A stretch of DNA of 64,000 nucleotides. It comes from Micromonospora sp. NBRC 110009. GTDB lineage: Bacteria > Actinomycetota > Actinomycetes > Mycobacteriales > Micromonosporaceae. Positions 8,347 to 15,663 of this stretch are shown in pieces. Below the pieces are notes generated by a model. That model searched no databases. It had not been told where the DNA came from and worked only from the letters and a program-made list of their open reading frames with translations. The position numbers were made by a program, and so were the translations under genes. How positions within the stretch are numbered: position 1 is the first letter of the stretch; each line of letters begins with the position of its first letter. The DNA is taken from contig NZ_CP130427.1 of NCBI RefSeq assembly GCF_030518795.1, forward strand, positions 2,604,001-2,668,000, given 5' to 3'.

Positions 8347-9459
8347 CTACGGGCTCGCGGCGAGGAACACGAACGCGGCGAGCAGCACCAGGTGCACCCC
8401 GCCCTGCAGCACGGTCGCCCGTCCCGGCACCACGGTCAGCACGCCGGTCACGGCGGTGAGCGCGAGCAGCGTCATCTGCGTACCGCCGAGACCCAGCAGC
8501 AGCGGGCCGTCCAGCCAGATCGAGGCCAGGGCGATGGCCGGGATGGTCAGGCCGATGCTCGCCATGGCCGAGCCGAGGGCCAGGTTGAGGCTGATCTGCA
8601 CCCGGTCCCGCCGGGCGGCCCGGGATGCGGCCAGGGTCTCCGGCAGCAGCACCAGCAGGGCGATGACCACCCCGACGAAGGCCTGCGGCAGGTTCGCCGC
8701 CGAGACGCTGGCCTCGATCGTCGGGGAGATGGTCTTCGCGTCACCGACCACCGCGACCAGCGCCACGACCAGCAGCAGCAGGCTCGCCAGCGCGGTACGC
8801 GCCGACGGCGGGTCGGCGTGCCCGTCACCGTCCGCGTCCTCGGCCAGGATGCTGCCCTCCTGCGTCACGGGGAGGAAGTAGTCGCGGTGCCGGCCGGTCT
8901 GCACCATCACGAAGAGCCCGTAGAGGGCGAGGGAGGCCACCGCCGCGAAGGCGAGCTGCGCCGGGGAGAACTCCGGCCCGGGCCGGCTGGTGGTGAAGGT
9001 CGGCACCACCAGGCTCAGCGTGGCGAGCGTGGCCACGGTGGCCAGCGCCCCGCCGGTGCCCTCCGGGTTGAAGACCGCCACCCGGCGGCGCAGCGCGCCG
9101 AGCAGCAGGGACAGGCCGAGGATCCCGTTGCAGGTGATCATCACGGCCGCGAAGACCGTGTCCCGGGCCAGCGCCTGTGTCTTGTCCCCACCACTGATCA
9201 TGAGCGTCACGATCAGACCGACCTCGATCACGGTGACCGCCACGGCGAGGACCAGCGACCCGAAGGGCTCGCCCACCTTGTGGGCCACCACCTCGGCATG
9301 GTGCACGGCCGCCAGCACCGCGCCGGCCAGCAGCGCGGCCACCACCAGGATCAACACGGGGGGCAGGTGGCGGCCCCAGGAGGCCGCGAGCACCAGGACC
9401 GCGATCAGGGGTACGAGAGTGGTCCAATCGGTCAGGCGGGATCGGATCAGCGCGGCCAT
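8347..9459 (-). CDS. Calcium/proton antiporter (ChaA family)
   Basis: The 370-residue membrane protein has about eleven hydrophobic segments in two homologous halves, as in the CaCA superfamily. The first half has the acidic motif AVTVIEVGLIVTLM and the second has LLPETLAASRAARR followed by a Ser/Ala-rich helix. E. coli ChaA has nearly the same first motif. It would exchange cytoplasmic Ca2+ (or Na+/K+) for protons. ATG 9459 gives the usual short cytoplasmic N-terminus; a GTG at 9489 would add ten residues, and neither has a clear ribosome-binding site. Confidence 0.85.
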   Translation of the reverse strand: MAALIRSRLTDWTTLVPLIAVLVLAASWGRHLPPVLILVVAALLAGAVLAAVHHAEVVAHKVGEPFGSLVLAVAVTVIEVGLIVTLMISGGDKTQALARDTVFAAVMITCNGILGLSLLLGALRRRVAVFNPEGTGGALATVATLATLSLVVPTFTTSRPGPEFSPAQLAFAAVASLALYGLFVMVQTGRHRDYFLPVTQEGSILAEDADGDGHADPPSARTALASLLLLVVALVAVVGDAKTISPTIEASVSAANLPQAFVGVVIALLVLLPETLAASRAARRDRVQISLNLALGSAMASIGLTIPAIALASIWLDGPLLLGLGGTQMTLLALTAVTGVLTVVPGRATVLQGGVHLVLLAAFVFLAASP

Positions 9460-9523
9460 GCCGTCAACCTTGCCAGGAAAATCGATCACCCGCCCACGCC
9501 GGGACCGCCGACGGAGAGATGGA

Positions 9524-9554
9524 GGTGGTCCGGGAAAGCGACTCCCGGACCACC
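9524..9554 (-). terminator. Hairpin terminator
   Basis: A perfect 12-bp stem (9524-9535 with 9543-9554, 7-nt loop) lies just downstream of the membrane-protein gene at 9575-9928 on the minus strand, ahead of the antiporter gene. Confidence 0.75.
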
Positions 9555-9574
9555 CCTCGCCCCCGTCCGTCTAC

Positions 9575-9928
9575 TCAGTGACGGGCCCTACGTTCTTCCG
9601 CGCCGCGGTAGTTGCTTCCGGCCTTGGCCAGACCGCGGCTACCCAGGTAGCCGAGGGTCAGCAGCGTGATCAGGAACCACGCCTGGTTGGCACGGAAGAT
9701 GTCCACGCCGACTGAGTTCTTGCCGACCAACTGGGACGCGGCCAGCACAGCGATCACTGCCGCGACGTAGACCCAGAACTCAGTGGACCGTAGCGACGGC
9801 TTCGTCTCGGTACCGGGCGCCGGTATCGGGCGCTCTCCGCCCGTCATCATCGGCGCATAACGAGGCGCTTCCTGCACCCCCATCGCCCGATCAGGTGCCT
9901 GCTGTCTGGTTGCAGCCTGCGTGCTCAT
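9575..9928 (-). CDS. Small conserved membrane protein, 117 aa
   Basis: The N-terminal half is hydrophilic and Pro/Gln-rich. It is followed by two hydrophobic segments (about 60-77 and 88-106) and a basic C-terminus ending EERRARH. The start is ATG 9928, because a strong AGGAGG lies 6 nt upstream; an upstream ATG at 9991 has none. I recognise the general type from actinobacterial genomes but not a function. It is the last chromosomal gene before the tRNA-Pro island. Confidence 0.75.
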   Translation of the reverse strand: MSTQAATRQQAPDRAMGVQEAPRYAPMMTGGERPIPAPGTETKPSLRSTEFWVYVAAVIAVLAASQLVGKNSVGVDIFRANQAWFLITLLTLGYLGSRGLAKAGSNYRGAEERRARH

Positions 9929-10079
9929 CTTTTCCTCCTGGATTCGATGAGTTTCCTGCCGCACCCTCGCCTGATGCCGAGTTCCGGCCACGGCATGCTT
10001 CGTCTCGCTGGCGGGGTCCTCGTCGTCTACCCGCCCATCGGAAGCGGTAACGCGTAGCCCGGCATCGCCAGAAACGAAT

Positions 10080-10105
10080 CAAGGCCCCTCCGTGGAGGGG
10101 CCTTG
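10080..10105 (-). terminator. Displaced copy of the tRNA-Pro terminator
   Basis: A 12-bp stem (10080-10091 with 10094-10105) lies inside the left att repeat. It is identical to the functional copy at 16201-16226. Confidence 0.75.
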
Positions 10106-10120
10106 ACCTGCTGTTACCTC

Positions 10121-10167
10121 TGGTCGGGGTGGCCGGATTCGAACCGACGACCTCTTCGTCCCGAACG
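10121..10167 (-). pseudogene. tRNA-Pro 3' fragment (attL side)
   Basis: It is identical to the 3' 47 nt of the intact tRNA-Pro at 16242-16318, including CCA and the T-arm. The sequence diverges within the anticodon arm at 10168. It has no 5' half and cannot fold as a tRNA. Confidence 0.9.
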
Positions 10168-10534
10168 TGGCGGCCCATCGTCCGCTGTCATCGGTTGTCA
10201 TCCCGCACCTCTCAGCTCGGCTACGACCCCGCCCGCTGTCGGGACTTGTCGACGGCAGGCGACGTGTTCGCTGCCTCCCTGCTGCTTTCCGGGAGTGGGA
10301 AGCCGTCGTCGCTGGTCGGTGGGTGGAGCATGTGGAGGCGGGCGAGGAGGGCTTCTCACGCTTTCGCGGTCTGCGACACGGCGTTCAGCCTCAACCGACT
10401 GGGCCATGAGCAGGGCGGGAAGGCTGGTCCCGTCTCCGACGGACGGCCTCCTGACACCTGAGTCGCCAGGGGGGCCATGCAGCGGGTAAAAGCGGAGCTG
10501 GACCACCAGGCGGCATTGACCAGACGGCAAGAGA
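10168..10534. other. Island stretch without a convincing gene
   Basis: Open frames exist on both strands, but their translations are Arg/Pro/Ser-rich with no motif, no ribosome-binding site and no codon bias. I see no repeats or RNA structure. It may be a decayed element end. Confidence 0.5.
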
Positions 10535-10563
10535 ATGGCCCCGGCCGTGAGCGCCGGGGCCAT
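10535..10563 (-). terminator. Hairpin terminator
   Basis: An 11-bp perfect stem (10535-10545 with 10553-10563) lies 33 nt after the stop of the secreted protein gene at 10596-11285. Confidence 0.75.
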
Positions 10564-10595
10564 CGAGCCCATGTCCTCGTGGCGGGTCGTGAGCA

Positions 10596-11285
10596 TCAGC
10601 TCCCGGAGTCCGGGAACAGATACAGGTTCACCACAGTCTGCTGGTTGCCAAGCTCCAGTTGCTGACTCCCCGAGAGGCTGGGCGGGCCAGCATAGGTGCC
10701 GGTGAGGGTGTAGAGGCCCGGGTCGACGGCGAACTGGAAGGCACCGTCGGGGCCGGTGACAACCTCGACTCCAGCCGGCTCCAGCCGGATCGTCGCCCCC
10801 TCCACCGGCAGCCAGGTGGTCATGTCGAGCGCTTGGCCCTTGAGGTTCCAGACGGCGGATACCGTGAAGGTTCCCTGCGTCATGGGGCTGAGCCGGCCGT
10901 GGCGGTCGACCGCCACCGCGTACACCGGACGCTCACCCATCAGGTTGCCGACGTCGATCGTCACGTTGGCCGTGCCGTCCGGCGCGGCCGGGACCTCGCT
11001 GTCGAGGTTGGTGTCGTCGACGCTGTACCGGAACCTGGCCACCGTGGTGTCACCGTTCGCGTCGAACCTGATGGCAACCTGGCCACCTTCGGCGACGCTG
11101 TCCCCGCTCGGGAAGCTGATCGCCGGTTGGAGGGGCGCCTTCGCCCCGGCCCGCCCGCCGGCCGCCAGCGCTGGCGACGCCACCAGCGTCGAACCGACGG
11201 CTAGCAGCACCAGCGAGGCAACCATCGCAACAAGGCCGCGGCGAGCAGAACGGGTGCGCGCACCCGACGTTGGTCTGACAAACAT
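10596..11285 (-). CDS. Secreted protein with a carboxypeptidase-regulatory-like C-terminus
   Basis: The 229-residue product has a long Arg-rich Sec signal peptide ending at about ASPALA (residue 41). A beta-rich region of about 95 residues follows. The C-terminal part (about 147-225) begins GQALDMTTWLPVEGATI and continues to TGPDGAFQFAVDPGLYTLT, the pattern of carboxypeptidase-D regulatory or prealbumin-like beta-sandwich domains. It is probably extracellular and adhesive or ligand-binding rather than catalytic, since no active-site motif is seen. It is the first cargo gene from the left island end, transcribed toward attL, and has its own terminator. Confidence 0.7.
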   Translation of the reverse strand: MFVRPTSGARTRSARRGLVAMVASLVLLAVGSTLVASPALAAGGRAGAKAPLQPAISFPSGDSVAEGGQVAIRFDANGDTTVARFRYSVDDTNLDSEVPAAPDGTANVTIDVGNLMGERPVYAVAVDRHGRLSPMTQGTFTVSAVWNLKGQALDMTTWLPVEGATIRLEPAGVEVVTGPDGAFQFAVDPGLYTLTGTYAGPPSLSGSQQLELGNQQTVVNLYLFPDSGS

Positions 11286-11378
11286 TGAAGCCCCCGCATG
11301 ATCAGAACGTCACGGCGGGATCAACCTAGCCAGCAAGATGATCTCCGTCAACGTCTTTCGATGTGGCGCGAGTCGAGT

Positions 11379-11413
11379 TGCGGAGCCCAGGGGACTTGGA
11401 CCCTGAACCCCCC
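11379..11413 (-). pseudogene. Decayed tRNA 3'-end-like fragment (tRNA-Ala-like)
   Basis: Read on the minus strand, the sequence contains CAGGGTCCAAGTCCCCTG followed by GGCTCC. This is the T-arm and acceptor 3' strand of an actinobacterial tRNA-Ala with one base missing from the T-stem and a mutated 3' end. No 5' half is nearby. It could be a relic of an attachment site from an earlier or nested element. The identification is by memory of tRNA consensus. Confidence 0.4.
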
Positions 11414-11555
11414 CCGGCGGTCTGTAGATCAACCCAGATCGGGCGGATCGGCGTCCCTGACCTGAGTGAGACCTTCGGTTGCCTCGAAATGACGCTTTAC
11501 ATGATCGCGCCGAGCGCGCGGATCGCGACAGATGCTGGTATCCACCGGTGCCCGG

Positions 11556-11561
11556 TAGGAT
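11556..11561 (+). promoter_or_regulatory. -10 box for a leaderless transcript of the DUF6308-like gene
   Basis: TAGGAT lies 6 nt before ATG 11568, the spacing expected when transcription begins at the start codon. No ribosome-binding site is present. Confidence 0.55.
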
Positions 11562-11567
11562 CTGCCG

Positions 11568-12239
11568 ATGCCTGAGAAGTTGATCGACATTGTTCGTCGT
11601 GAAGGCGTGGGCCATCTCGGGGCCTACTTCACGCCGGGGGCGTACACCGGGCAGTGGTTCGAGACCTTCACAGGCGGCGGCGACCGCGCCGAGACACGCG
11701 ACAGGATCGCCGTGGACGATCTCTATGCGGTGGAGACGCTCAACGTTCAGGTTCCGTTCGCCGTCGGCAAGGAGCTACTTGACGGTCAGCTTGGCAGGGA
11801 CATCAGCGCACGCTTGCGAGAGATCCCCACTGATGCCGAGCTGGGTACCCGCAGCGCCGCCAAGCTGATCGTCGACGGTGGGCACGCCGATCAGGCATGG
11901 CAGCTGCTGAACAATCGGAACGAGAAGACCGGTATCGGCTGGGTAATCGCCGGCAAGCTACTGGCTCGCAAGCGGCCGAAGCTCATCCCCGTATACGACT
12001 CGATCGTCAGCTGCCAGTTCGGAGCGCCGAAGCATGTGTGGCTGAAGCTGCACGACCAGCTCGCCAAGAACGACGGTGAGCTGCGGGCTGCCCTCTCCGA
12101 AGTTCGCGCAACCGTGGGCGTGGACGACAAGGTGAGCATCCTGCGGGTCCTCGATATCGTCCTGTGGAGGCGGCACGTCAAGGAACACTGGCGGGACAAG
12201 CCAACGACGTGTCCGCAGCGTCGTTGCCTGGCGCTCTGA
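11568..12239 (+). CDS. DUF6308-like protein
   Basis: The 223-residue soluble protein resembles the actinobacterial DUF6308 family. Supporting segments are FTGGG near residue 37, a DDLYAVETLNVQVP stretch (about 50-63), LREIPTDAEL, and a conserved-looking core GWVIAGKLLARKRPKLIPVY (about 125-144) followed by DSIVSCQFGAP. The family has no assigned activity. The basic RKRPKLIP segment suggests nucleic-acid contact, which is inference. The last 20 residues are Cys/Arg-rich and may be a frame extension after decay. It is leaderless from TAGGAT and is single-gene cargo of the island. Confidence 0.6.
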   Translation: MPEKLIDIVRREGVGHLGAYFTPGAYTGQWFETFTGGGDRAETRDRIAVDDLYAVETLNVQVPFAVGKELLDGQLGRDISARLREIPTDAELGTRSAAKLIVDGGHADQAWQLLNNRNEKTGIGWVIAGKLLARKRPKLIPVYDSIVSCQFGAPKHVWLKLHDQLAKNDGELRAALSEVRATVGVDDKVSILRVLDIVLWRRHVKEHWRDKPTTCPQRRCLAL

Positions 12240-12600
12240 TTGGCAGCTGCACGAACCGGACCGATCAGACGAGGGCGTAGGCGGCAACCGCCGACTCGGC
12301 AGGCCGGCGCACTCGGTCCGCGCTGCACCGCGGCGCTCGTCGGCCGCTCACGAGCGTGCACTGTCGGCGGCAGTTGCGGGCGTTTCTGGTACCGCTTGTC
12401 AGCGCTTCGGCGTGAGAGGTCAGCTCAGGCGTTCACGCGGTGGCGCTACCGCGTACAGAAGTTGTAAGCCGTCGGTAGGGTGTTACACCCCGGCGAAACG
12501 CTTCACGCATCGGCCTTTCGAGTGCCTTTCGAGCGACACGGGGCGATACCATCCGCGGGCGAGACGAACGCGAGACTTGCGCATCGTCTTACAGGCCCCT
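12240..12600. other. Island intergenic region
   Basis: This 361-bp stretch has no supported gene. It contains the palindrome at 12478-12490 and should hold the promoter of the coupled pair that starts at 12616. Confidence 0.5.
12478..12490. promoter_or_regulatory. Short palindrome, possible operator
   Basis: GGGTGTTACACCC is a perfect 6-1-6 palindrome about 125 nt upstream of the coupled gene pair. It may be a regulator site or chance; no regulator gene is seen on the island. Confidence 0.25.
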
Positions 12601-12615
12601 ATGGAGGTACCGACG

Positions 12616-13608
12616 ATGGTCTTGCCGCGCGTTCCGCTCCTCATCACGGCCAGCAGCGCTGTCGCCGGTGGAGGCGGATTGGTGGCAGGCACCGTCGGCG
12701 GTGTTCGGATCAAACGGGCAGAAAGGCAGAAACGGCATCACAGGGCAAGCTATGAGGATCGCCACAACGCTCACCTCGCGGAACACGGCCGGACGAACGC
12801 GGAGCTGCAGTCGTTCGGTCGGATGCAGGAACGAGTACATCGCGACGTCGTCTTGCGGATGCGAGACTTCCTCGAACGCAATGGCAAGCAGGTGCTGGTG
12901 CGGGAACACCTCATCCTCGACGGAGTCGACTTCTCCACCGCCCTCCAGGTCGGAGCGTTGGCAAAGCTTGACATGGATGTCGAGGGTTGGGCCCAAGGCG
13001 TCATCCGCTCAGCTCTAGCCGGCAGCGCGACGTGGGCGGCCCTCCATGATGGCGTGAAACAGTTCGGAAGCGCCAGCACGGGGACACGGCTCTCGGCACT
13101 CCGCGGAATAGCGGCGGAGCGTGCAAGGCTTGCGTACCTCGGCGGCGGAAGTCTCGCGTCGGGCGGCGGCGGAATGGCGCTCGGAGCTACGGTCCAGAAA
13201 GTCGCAGTCGCAGGGCCGGTCCTCTTCGTCGCGGGCCTCACAACGATGATGCAAGGGACCAAGGCACGAACGGAGGCCGACGAGTACCGGACAGCAGTCG
13301 GCATCGCCATCGCGGAACTCGACGCTCGCGACGAACTGTTCCGTGGGGTGAGGAAACGAGGGCAGGAGAAACACGACGTCCTAACTCGGCTGGCGGCAAA
13401 GGCAACGAGGGCCCTCGACCAGCTCGGACCCGAACGTCTCGACATGGCCGTTCACGGTGAGCGCCTCCAGACGGCTCTGATCCTGGTCAAGTCGGTGCAA
13501 GAGGTAGCCGCCGCACCCATTGCTGACGAGGACAGCAACCTCGACCCGAACACCGAGAAACTCATCTTCAAGTACCGCGACGCGCGCAAGGAGACAGCGG
13601 ATGCCTAA
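12616..13608 (+). CDS. Glycine-rich, probably membrane-active protein of unknown function (first gene of a coupled pair)
   Basis: The 330-residue product starts with a hydrophobic Ala/Gly segment (about 6-27) and continues with a basic, helical region rich in His, Arg and Glu. At about 175-210 it has a Gly-rich hydrophobic stretch (LGGGSLASGGGGMALG) that could insert in or slide along membranes. A charged helical C-terminus follows. I know similar GGGSLAxGGGGM stretches from uncharacterised bacterial proteins but no established function. ATG 12616 follows GGAGGT by 7 nt, better than ATG 12601. The gene overlaps the next by 8 nt, implying coupled synthesis and probably a complex. The island setting makes a defence or toxin role conceivable; there is no direct evidence. 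Confidence 0.65.
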   Translation: MVLPRVPLLITASSAVAGGGGLVAGTVGGVRIKRAERQKRHHRASYEDRHNAHLAEHGRTNAELQSFGRMQERVHRDVVLRMRDFLERNGKQVLVREHLILDGVDFSTALQVGALAKLDMDVEGWAQGVIRSALAGSATWAALHDGVKQFGSASTGTRLSALRGIAAERARLAYLGGGSLASGGGGMALGATVQKVAVAGPVLFVAGLTTMMQGTKARTEADEYRTAVGIAIAELDARDELFRGVRKRGQEKHDVLTRLAAKATRALDQLGPERLDMAVHGERLQTALILVKSVQEVAAAPIADEDSNLDPNTEKLIFKYRDARKETADA

Positions 13609-14038
13609 TCAGGAGGACGTGCTCGAAGGCACCCCCATACCTGGGAAGAGAGCCGATCTACGGGTCGGTGCGGCAGAGGCGTTCAACGCACTCAACCTGA
13701 TCGTGGGTGTTGTCCGCGATTCGATCCAGGTCCACGAAACGGAGAGCACGAAACGCGAGAAGCTCCGGGCGTACCGGGAGACTGAGATCGCGCGGATCAG
13801 GGCATCTGAGGCGGCTCTCCGGGACTACTTCGACCGCATCTTCGAAGAGCGGCGCGAGAATCACAATCGACTGTTCGCCAGCCTTGACCGGGCCTTGGAA
13901 TCCGGCGATGTCGCAGCGATCCAGAGCGTTGTCGGCGGAATCGTCGAAGTGGCACGCACGTCACCGCTCGCCGACATCGGCAACCTCAGCGATCTGAGGC
14001 GCGCCATGGACGATCCCAACACCGTGTTCGAGTTGTAG
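13601..14038 (+). CDS. Coiled-coil partner protein of unknown function (second gene of the coupled pair)
   Basis: The 145-residue protein has a short flexible N-terminus (about 1-25). Long charged helices follow: about 45-90, rich in Glu/Arg/Lys with EIARIRASEAALRDYFDRIF, and a second helical stretch to about 120. It ends SPLADIGNLSDLRRAMDDPN and FEL. No catalytic motif is visible. ATG 13601 overlaps the preceding stop (ATGCCTAA), a translational-coupling arrangement, so it probably acts with the Gly-rich protein, for example as antidote, chaperone or structural partner (inference). Confidence 0.65.
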   Translation: MPNQEDVLEGTPIPGKRADLRVGAAEAFNALNLIVGVVRDSIQVHETESTKREKLRAYRETEIARIRASEAALRDYFDRIFEERRENHNRLFASLDRALESGDVAAIQSVVGGIVEVARTSPLADIGNLSDLRRAMDDPNTVFEL

Positions 14039-14131
14039 CGCGATGGGCTCGCCCGCACTCCAACGCCCGCTCGTCGGCATGGAGTGCACCGCCACCGCAG
14101 CCGCGTAAGGCTCAATCGTTCGTGGCCGCCG

Positions 14132-15226
14132 TCAGTGATGGAGGATCTCGACCTGGATCGCACCGCCGAGCACGCCGGCGGGACAGATCGCCACGAGGGA
14201 TGTAAACACGGCAAGGAGGACCCTAGCCCCACGCTCCAGATCTGGGTTGAGACGGTAGACAGCCGTCGCCATGAGCAGCAATCCGGGAAGCATCATCAGG
14301 AAGGAGCGTCCGCCTTCGGCGGCGCTGGTCGCTCCGACCATGAGCACGAACGCGATCGCGAGGAGCCACAGGTCGCCGGGGCGAGGCGGCGCAACCTTCA
14401 GGTCCGTGACTCTGATCTTGAGTGCGTCGGCGAGCTCGCCGCGAGTTCGGGCGGCCTGGATGGCGACCCTCACGTCCGCCGTCTCGTCGAGCGTCATCTC
14501 GCCTGCGGCGACTCGGGCAGGGAGCGTCGCCAGGACGTGCTGCCTGTCCCGTTCGGTGATCAACCTTTGAGCGATCTGAGCGGCGCGCCTGGCATCCTCG
14601 ACGACCGCGGGTTCGCACGCGTCGGTGTCGAAATAGGACATCTGTTGTGCCCTCACGAACACGAGGTCGCCCTTCCGCAGGGGCAACGGCCTCGACACGG
14701 TCCAAGTGGGCCTTCGCCCAGACCCACCGAGCGGCTCAAAAGTGATGCGCGACTGGCCGCCCTCGAACGTGACGTCCTCGACCACGTGCGTCTTCCATCG
14801 ACGGTCGCGCATATCACTCGGGCGCTGTGCGATGCTGAAGTCACGGACGCTGGGCGCCTGGCGACCACCGACCGTTGTCACCTGCCACGTGGGGTTGTCA
14901 GTGCACGGATGCTTGGGCCACGGCGGTCCCAGGTCATCGAAGAAGACGCGGCTGCCGTGCTCATTGGCGTAGAAGTAGACCGCCGCGCCACAGATGGGGC
15001 AGCGCGCATTCGGGCTGATCCAACCCACTGCACTGCTGGACGCCGTTGAAGGTGATCTCGAGTAGCTCCGTTGAAGCGACGCGGAGGACCTGGCAGATCT
15101 CGGGTAGCTCCGACGAAGCGATGCGGAGGACTTGGCAGACGAGCGGGTCACGTTGTGGTTGGTCACCCAGTGCCGGGTGCCGCCCGGACTTGTTCGCCAA
15201 TGCCCGCGACGTCGGTAGGTCGTCAC
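14132..15226 (-). CDS. Zinc-ribbon protein with C-terminal membrane segments
   Basis: The 364-residue protein opens with TTYRRRGHWRTSPGGTRHW, a short motif I associate with uncharacterised actinobacterial proteins. A Ser/Arg-rich repeat region follows (about 28-58). Next comes a zinc-ribbon-like segment (CPICG 76-80, KHPC 105-108) with VYFYANEHGSRVFFDDLGPP between. The middle has an RKGDLVFVRAQ beta-strand region, then a DUF1707-like helical pair (MTLDETADVRVAIQAARTRG) and two or three hydrophobic helices at the end (about 293-360). It may sense or bind nucleic acid or a metal at the membrane; the function is unknown. GTG 15226 is the first start giving the conserved N-terminus. Confidence 0.65.
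   Translation of the reverse strand: MTTYRRRGHWRTSPGGTRHWVTNHNVTRSSAKSSASLRRSYPRSARSSASLQRSYSRSPSTASSSAVGWISPNARCPICGAAVYFYANEHGSRVFFDDLGPPWPKHPCTDNPTWQVTTVGGRQAPSVRDFSIAQRPSDMRDRRWKTHVVEDVTFEGGQSRITFEPLGGSGRRPTWTVSRPLPLRKGDLVFVRAQQMSYFDTDACEPAVVEDARRAAQIAQRLITERDRQHVLATLPARVAAGEMTLDETADVRVAIQAARTRGELADALKIRVTDLKVAPPRPGDLWLLAIAFVLMVGATSAAEGGRSFLMMLPGLLLMATAVYRLNPDLERGARVLLAVFTSLVAICPAGVLGGAIQVEILHH
15057..15140. repeat. Two tandem 42-bp imperfect repeats inside the zinc-ribbon gene
   Basis: Units 15057-15098 and 15099-15140 differ at only a few positions. They are in frame (14 codons each) and encode duplicated Ser-Ala-Ser-Leu-Arg/Gln-Arg-Ser-Tyr blocks. This is probably slippage expansion of a flexible linker. 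Confidence 0.8.
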
Positions 15227-15360
15227 CGATTCACCGCCAGGCGCTGTGTCAGCATCGCCGAAGGATAGCGACCATCGCCGTCAGGAAGGTAAGCAGGTGA
15301 TCAACCGGCTTCGGCCAGCAGCCGACAGGCGGCCGGTCGAACGCGTGTTCGATTAGAGTC

Positions 15361-15546
15361 ATGCCGGTGGAGATACGCGGGCGCTGGTGGAACGGGAGCT
15401 GGGGCCGGATGGCCCGGCGCGACATCTGGCTGGTCTCCGATGGCCGACACTGGCGAGTCCGTGGCCGCCTCGGTGGTGACGGAGGGCAAGAGGTCTCGTA
15501 CGACTTCCCCGACAAGCATCCGCCCGGGCAATGGTCGACCGGATGA
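15361..15546 (+). CDS. Small protein, 61 aa, on the island
   Basis: The basic, Trp-rich protein contains IRGRWWNGSWGRMARRDIWL followed by a second short beta-like stretch (HWRVRGRLGG). Such compact Trp/Arg-rich sequences recur in actinobacterial mobile elements; I do not know the function. Its stop overlaps the next ATG (ATGA), which supports real translation of both. It lies just upstream of the integrase remnant. Confidence 0.5.
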   Translation: MPVEIRGRWWNGSWGRMARRDIWLVSDGRHWRVRGRLGGDGGQEVSYDFPDKHPPGQWSTG

Positions 15547-15623
15547 TGAAGACCTCGGCCGGCACTTGGCGCGATCTGACGGAGGCAATCCGGCAGGAGT
15601 CCAAACGCCGGCAGGCTCACTAG
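15543..15623 (+). CDS. Micro-protein, 26 aa, coupled to the preceding gene
   Basis: It begins MMKTSAGTWRDLTEAIRQES and ends with a basic KRRQAH, so it is one amphipathic helix. It starts in a 4-nt ATGA overlap with the stop of the 61-residue gene. The size and coupling suggest a small accessory peptide. It could also be the remaining N-terminus of a truncated protein, since the integrase fragment follows directly. Confidence 0.4.
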   Translation: MMKTSAGTWRDLTEAIRQESKRRQAH

Positions 15624-15663
15624 CTGGCCGGGCTCTGTTTCGTGGAGTGGCGGACCAGGCAGA

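Larger units (their letters stand above)
10076..10167. repeat. Left attachment-site repeat of the tRNA-Pro island
   Basis: These 92 bp are identical to 16197-16288 (a constant offset of 6121). With one mismatch the match extends 8 bp further left. It holds the tRNA terminator hairpin and the 3' 47 nt of tRNA-Pro, cut off inside the anticodon arm. It is the original chromosomal 3' end displaced by integration. Confidence 0.92.

Noticed and set aside
10198..10596. Minus-strand open frame of 132 codons near the left island end
   Set aside because: It spans the hairpin terminator at 10535-10563, has no ribosome-binding site and no recognisable sequence.
14084..15049. Plus-strand open frame opposite the zinc-ribbon gene
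   Set aside because: The minus strand carries the CPICG and KHPC zinc motifs and membrane helices; the plus translation is compositionally biased.
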